Positions 7,042 through 9,062 of a stretch of 9,062 nucleotides of DNA are shown piece after piece (the stretch's first letter is position 1; each line of letters starts with the position of its first letter). This stretch comes from CADEED01 sp035761265 (lineage in GTDB: Bacteria; Pseudomonadota; Gammaproteobacteria; Steroidobacterales; Steroidobacteraceae), in assembly GCA_035761265.1 (NCBI GenBank), contig DASTRL010000147.1, forward strand, positions 1 through 9,062, written 5' to 3'. The notes beneath the pieces were generated by a model. That model did not search any database and was not told the origin of the DNA. It worked only from the letters and a program-made list of their open reading frames with translations. A program made the translations under genes and the position numbers.

Positions 7042-7055
7042 ACGACCCCTATAAA
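7027..7055 (+). promoter_or_regulatory. Candidate promoter for clpS-clpA
   Basis: TTGTGT (7027-7032) and TATAAA (7050-7055) are separated by 17 bp. The -10 matches five of six consensus positions and the -35 three of six. Transcription would start at about 7062, some three bases before the clpS ATG at 7065, so the message would be almost leaderless. This agrees with the absence of a Shine-Dalgarno-like sequence before clpS. TTGCCA (7032-7037) resembles a -35 better but would leave a spacer of only 12 bp. Confidence 0.4.
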
Positions 7056-7064
7056 TGACCGCCA

Positions 7065-7394
7065 ATGCCCAGCTCCGAAACTGAACGCCCCGATCATGGC
7101 GGCGCGGGCCTCGCAGTCGAAGAAGCCGAGCCCAAGACGAAGCAGCCGCCCTTATATCAGGTGGTACTGCTCAACGACGATTACACCCCGATGGAGTTCG
7201 TCGTCGACGTCCTCGAGAAGTTCTTCCGCATGGACCGCACCACGGCGACGCGAGTCATGCTCGAGGTGCATACCCAGGGCAAAGGCATTTGTGGTGTGTT
7301 CACATACGAGATCGCGGAAACCAAAGTGGCCCTGGTGACCTCTTATGCTCGTGACCACCATCATCCACTGATGTGCACGCTCGAAGAGGCCTGA
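7065..7394 (+). CDS. clpS: ATP-dependent Clp protease adaptor ClpS
   Basis: This 109-residue cytosolic adaptor recognises N-end-rule degrons (Leu, Phe, Tyr, Trp at the N-terminus) and hands these proteins to ClpA for degradation by ClpP; it also changes ClpA substrate choice. The first 28 or so residues are the flexible, poorly conserved extension that engages ClpA. The conserved core starts at LYQVVLLNDDYTPMEFV (30-46). By register with E. coli ClpS (offset of three residues), N37, D38 and D39 correspond to N34, D35 and D36, M43 to the gatekeeper M40, and H69 to H66, so the degron pocket is complete. GKGICGVFTYEIAETKV (72-88) and the C-terminus HPLMCTLEEA are also typical. The ATG at 7065 is the only reasonable start, as the next Met is M43, inside the core. 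No ribosome-binding site precedes it. clpA follows after 31 bp, a standard clpSA operon. Confidence 0.97.
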   Translation: MPSSETERPDHGGAGLAVEEAEPKTKQPPLYQVVLLNDDYTPMEFVVDVLEKFFRMDRTTATRVMLEVHTQGKGICGVFTYEIAETKVALVTSYARDHHHPLMCTLEEA

Positions 7395-7411
7395 CGAGCG
7401 TTTCAACGGCC

Positions 7412-7417
7412 GAGAGG
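7412..7417 (+). promoter_or_regulatory. Ribosome-binding site fixing the clpA GTG start
   Basis: GAGAGG lies 8 bases before GTG at 7426. No ATG is available near the conserved N-terminus (VLSQELEFCLNDAF, compared with MLSKELE in E. coli ClpA), so this good Shine-Dalgarno sequence decides the GTG start. Confidence 0.8.
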
Positions 7418-7425
7418 TTGCCAAG

Positions 7426-9062
7426 GTGTTATCCCAAGAGCTCGAATTCTGTTTGAACGACGCCTTTGCCAAGGCGCGTGACGCCCGTCACGAGTTCCTG
7501 ACGGTCGAGCACCTGCTGTTGTCGATCCTCGACACCCCCAAGGTGCGCGAGATCCTGCGAGCGTGCGGTGCCGATCTGAACAAGCTCAAGGACTCGCTGA
7601 ACGACCATCTCGACCGCACCACGCCCCGCCTGCCCAATGACGAGGACCGGGAAGTGCAGCCGACGCTGGGCTTCCAGCGCGTGTTGCAGCGCGCCGTGTT
7701 CCACGTGCAGTCGTCGGGCAAGAAGGAAGTCGGCGTGGCCAACGTGCTCATCGCCATCTTCAGCGAGAAGCAGAGCCACGCCGTTCACCTGCTGAACCGG
7801 GCCGAGGTCACGCGCCTCGATGTGGTCAATTTCGTCTCGCACGGCCTTTCGAAGATCGCCGAAGAGAAGACCGCCAAGGAAGACAGCGGCGCCGAGTCGG
7901 AGCGGGACGGCGAGGGTGGCAGCGCGCTCGATCGGTACACGACCAATCTCAACCAGCAGGCGCAGGACGGCAAGATCGATCCATTGATCGGCCGCACGCT
8001 CGAAGTGGAGCGCACCATCGAGATCCTGTGCCGTCGCCGCAAGAACAATCCGCTGTACGTGGGCGAGGCCGGCGTGGGCAAGACTGCCATTGCCGAAGGC
8101 CTGGCGCGCATGATCGTCGAGGGCAAGGTGCCGGACGTGCTCAGCGACTGCACCATCTACTCGCTCGACATGGGCTCGCTGATCGCCGGCACCAAGTACC
8201 GCGGCGATTTCGAGAAGCGCCTGAAGAGCGTGATCGCGGAGTTGAAGAAGCAACCAGGCGCCATCCTGTTCATCGACGAGATCCACACCGTGATCGGCGC
8301 GGGCGCCGCGTCCGGCGGCGTCATGGACGCCTCGAACCTCATCAAGCCCGTGCTCACCAACGGCGAGCTGCGCTGCATCGGGTCGACCACCTACCAGGAA
8401 TACCGCGGCATCTTCGAGAAGGACCACGCGCTGGCGCGCCGTTTCCAGAAGATCGACGTGGTCGAGCCGACGGTGGCCGAGACCGTCGACATCCTGATGG
8501 GACTCAAGCCGCGGTTCGAACAGCACCACGGCGTGGCCTACAGCAACGACGCGATCCGCGCCGCGGCCGAGCTCGCCGCGCGGCACATCAACGAGCGCCA
8601 CATGCCCGACAAGGCCATCGACGTGGTGGACGAGGCCGGCGCGCGCCTGCGCCTCAAGCCCGCCAACCAGCGCGAGCCGTCGGTCGAGGTCAGCCACATC
8701 GAGGACGTGGTGGCGCGCATGGCGCGCATTCCGGCCAAGAGCGTGTCGCAATCCGACAAGGAAGTGCTGCGCAATCTCGAGCGCAACCTCAAGCTCGTCA
8801 TCTACGGCCAGGACAAGGCCATCGAATCGCTGGCGGCGGCGATCAAGATGGCGCGTTCGGGGCTGGGTGATCAACGCAAGCCCGTGGGCAGCTTCCTGTT
8901 CGCCGGTCCCACCGGCGTCGGCAAGACCGAGGTCACGCGCCAGCTCGCCATCGCCATGGGCATCGAGTTCATCCGCTTCGACATGTCCGAGTACATGGAG
9001 CGGCACACGGTATCGCGCCTGATCGGCGCGCCGCCGGGCTACGTGGGCTTCGACCAGGGCGG
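7426..9062 (+). CDS. clpA: AAA+ unfoldase ClpA, 3' end outside the window
   Basis: This is the ATPase subunit of the ClpAP protease: a hexamer that unfolds substrates, including those delivered by ClpS, and threads them into ClpP. The first 545 residues of an expected 750 or so are present and the frame is open to the window end. The N-terminal double-repeat Clp_N domain (about 1-145, ARHEFLTVEHLLLSIL) binds ClpS. An acidic linker (146-165, rich in E, D, G and S) follows. The first AAA+ module has Walker A GEAGVGKT (213-220) and Walker B ILFIDE (280-285), with GSTTYQEYRGIFEKD and ALARRFQKI behind it. The second module begins at about 445, with Walker A GPTGVGKT (494-501) and DMSEYMERHTVSRLIGAPPGYVGFD at the edge; its Walker B and the ClpP-binding loop lie outside. 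There is no long coiled-coil middle domain between the modules, which excludes ClpB, and the clpS neighbour supports ClpA. Start is GTG at 7426, with ribosome-binding site GAGAGG. Confidence 0.97.
   Translation, partial: MLSQELEFCLNDAFAKARDARHEFLTVEHLLLSILDTPKVREILRACGADLNKLKDSLNDHLDRTTPRLPNDEDREVQPTLGFQRVLQRAVFHVQSSGKKEVGVANVLIAIFSEKQSHAVHLLNRAEVTRLDVVNFVSHGLSKIAEEKTAKEDSGAESERDGEGGSALDRYTTNLNQQAQDGKIDPLIGRTLEVERTIEILCRRRKNNPLYVGEAGVGKTAIAEGLARMIVEGKVPDVLSDCTIYSLDMGSLIAGTKYRGDFEKRLKSVIAELKKQPGAILFIDEIHTVIGAGAASGGVMDASNLIKPVLTNGELRCIGSTTYQEYRGIFEKDHALARRFQKIDVVEPTVAETVDILMGLKPRFEQHHGVAYSNDAIRAAAELAARHINERHMPDKAIDVVDEAGARLRLKPANQREPSVEVSHIEDVVARMARIPAKSVSQSDKEVLRNLERNLKLVIYGQDKAIESLAAAIKMARSGLGDQRKPVGSFLFAGPTGVGKTEVTRQLAIAMGIEFIRFDMSEYMERHTVSRLIGAPPGYVGFDQG

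Noticed and set aside
7055..7084. A nine-codon frame (ATG at 7055, TGA at 7082-7084) overlapping the clpS start, considered as a leader peptide
   Set aside because: It has no ribosome-binding site, the candidate promoter would start transcription downstream of its ATG, and such short frames arise often by chance.
7429..9006. A 525-codon open frame on the minus strand opposite clpA
   Set aside because: Composition is dominated by L, V, H, D, A and R repeats from reverse-complemented clpA codons; the plus strand holds an unmistakable ClpA with two Walker A motifs.

Overview
The window is a GC-rich chromosomal segment, densely coding, from what looks like a gammaproteobacterium. The inference rests on a PDZ-type GspC/GspD/GspE/GspF type II secretion (T2SS) set, a ClpS that is close to the E. 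coli protein, and a DnaE2-type polymerase. A Steroidobacter/Nevskia/Xanthomonadales-like lineage is plausible but cannot be fixed from sequence alone. I see no mobile element, CRISPR array, tRNA, rRNA or phage gene.

Layout, left to right. (1) Positions 2-760 (+): the C-terminal third or less of the error-prone polymerase DnaE2 (ImuC), cut by the window edge. (2) Positions 780-1052 (-): a 90-residue, strongly acidic soluble protein of unknown function, convergent with dnaE2 and with its own candidate promoter. (3) Positions 1132-6952 (-): a tightly packed operon transcribed leftward in the order gspC, gspD, gspE, gspF. Its gaps are 9 bp, a 4-bp ATGA overlap, and 17 bp. It encodes the inner-membrane/periplasmic connector, the outer-membrane secretin, the assembly ATPase and the inner-membrane platform protein. 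(4) Positions 6953-7064: a 112-bp divergent control region with several inverted repeats and candidate promoters facing both ways. (5) Positions 7065-9062 (+): clpS and the first 545 codons of clpA, the N-degron adaptor and the AAA+ unfoldase of the ClpAP protease.

The T2SS proteins work together. GspC ties the inner-membrane complex to GspD, GspE powers pseudopilus assembly, and GspF is the membrane platform. The pseudopilins (GspG-K) and GspL/M are not next to gspF, so they must be encoded elsewhere if the system is complete. The clpS-clpA pair is a standard co-transcribed unit with no functional link to the T2SS that I can see beyond the shared divergent region.

The window is mostly ordinary, and I do not see a new defence or biosynthetic system. 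The most unusual observation is that GspE lacks all four cysteines of the zinc-binding tetracysteine motif typical of T2SS ATPases, with the second half of that loop also shortened. Lesser points are the isolated C-D-E-F gene set, a proline-rich extension on GspD, and -10-like elements placed so close to clpS (and gspC) that their mRNAs might be leaderless.
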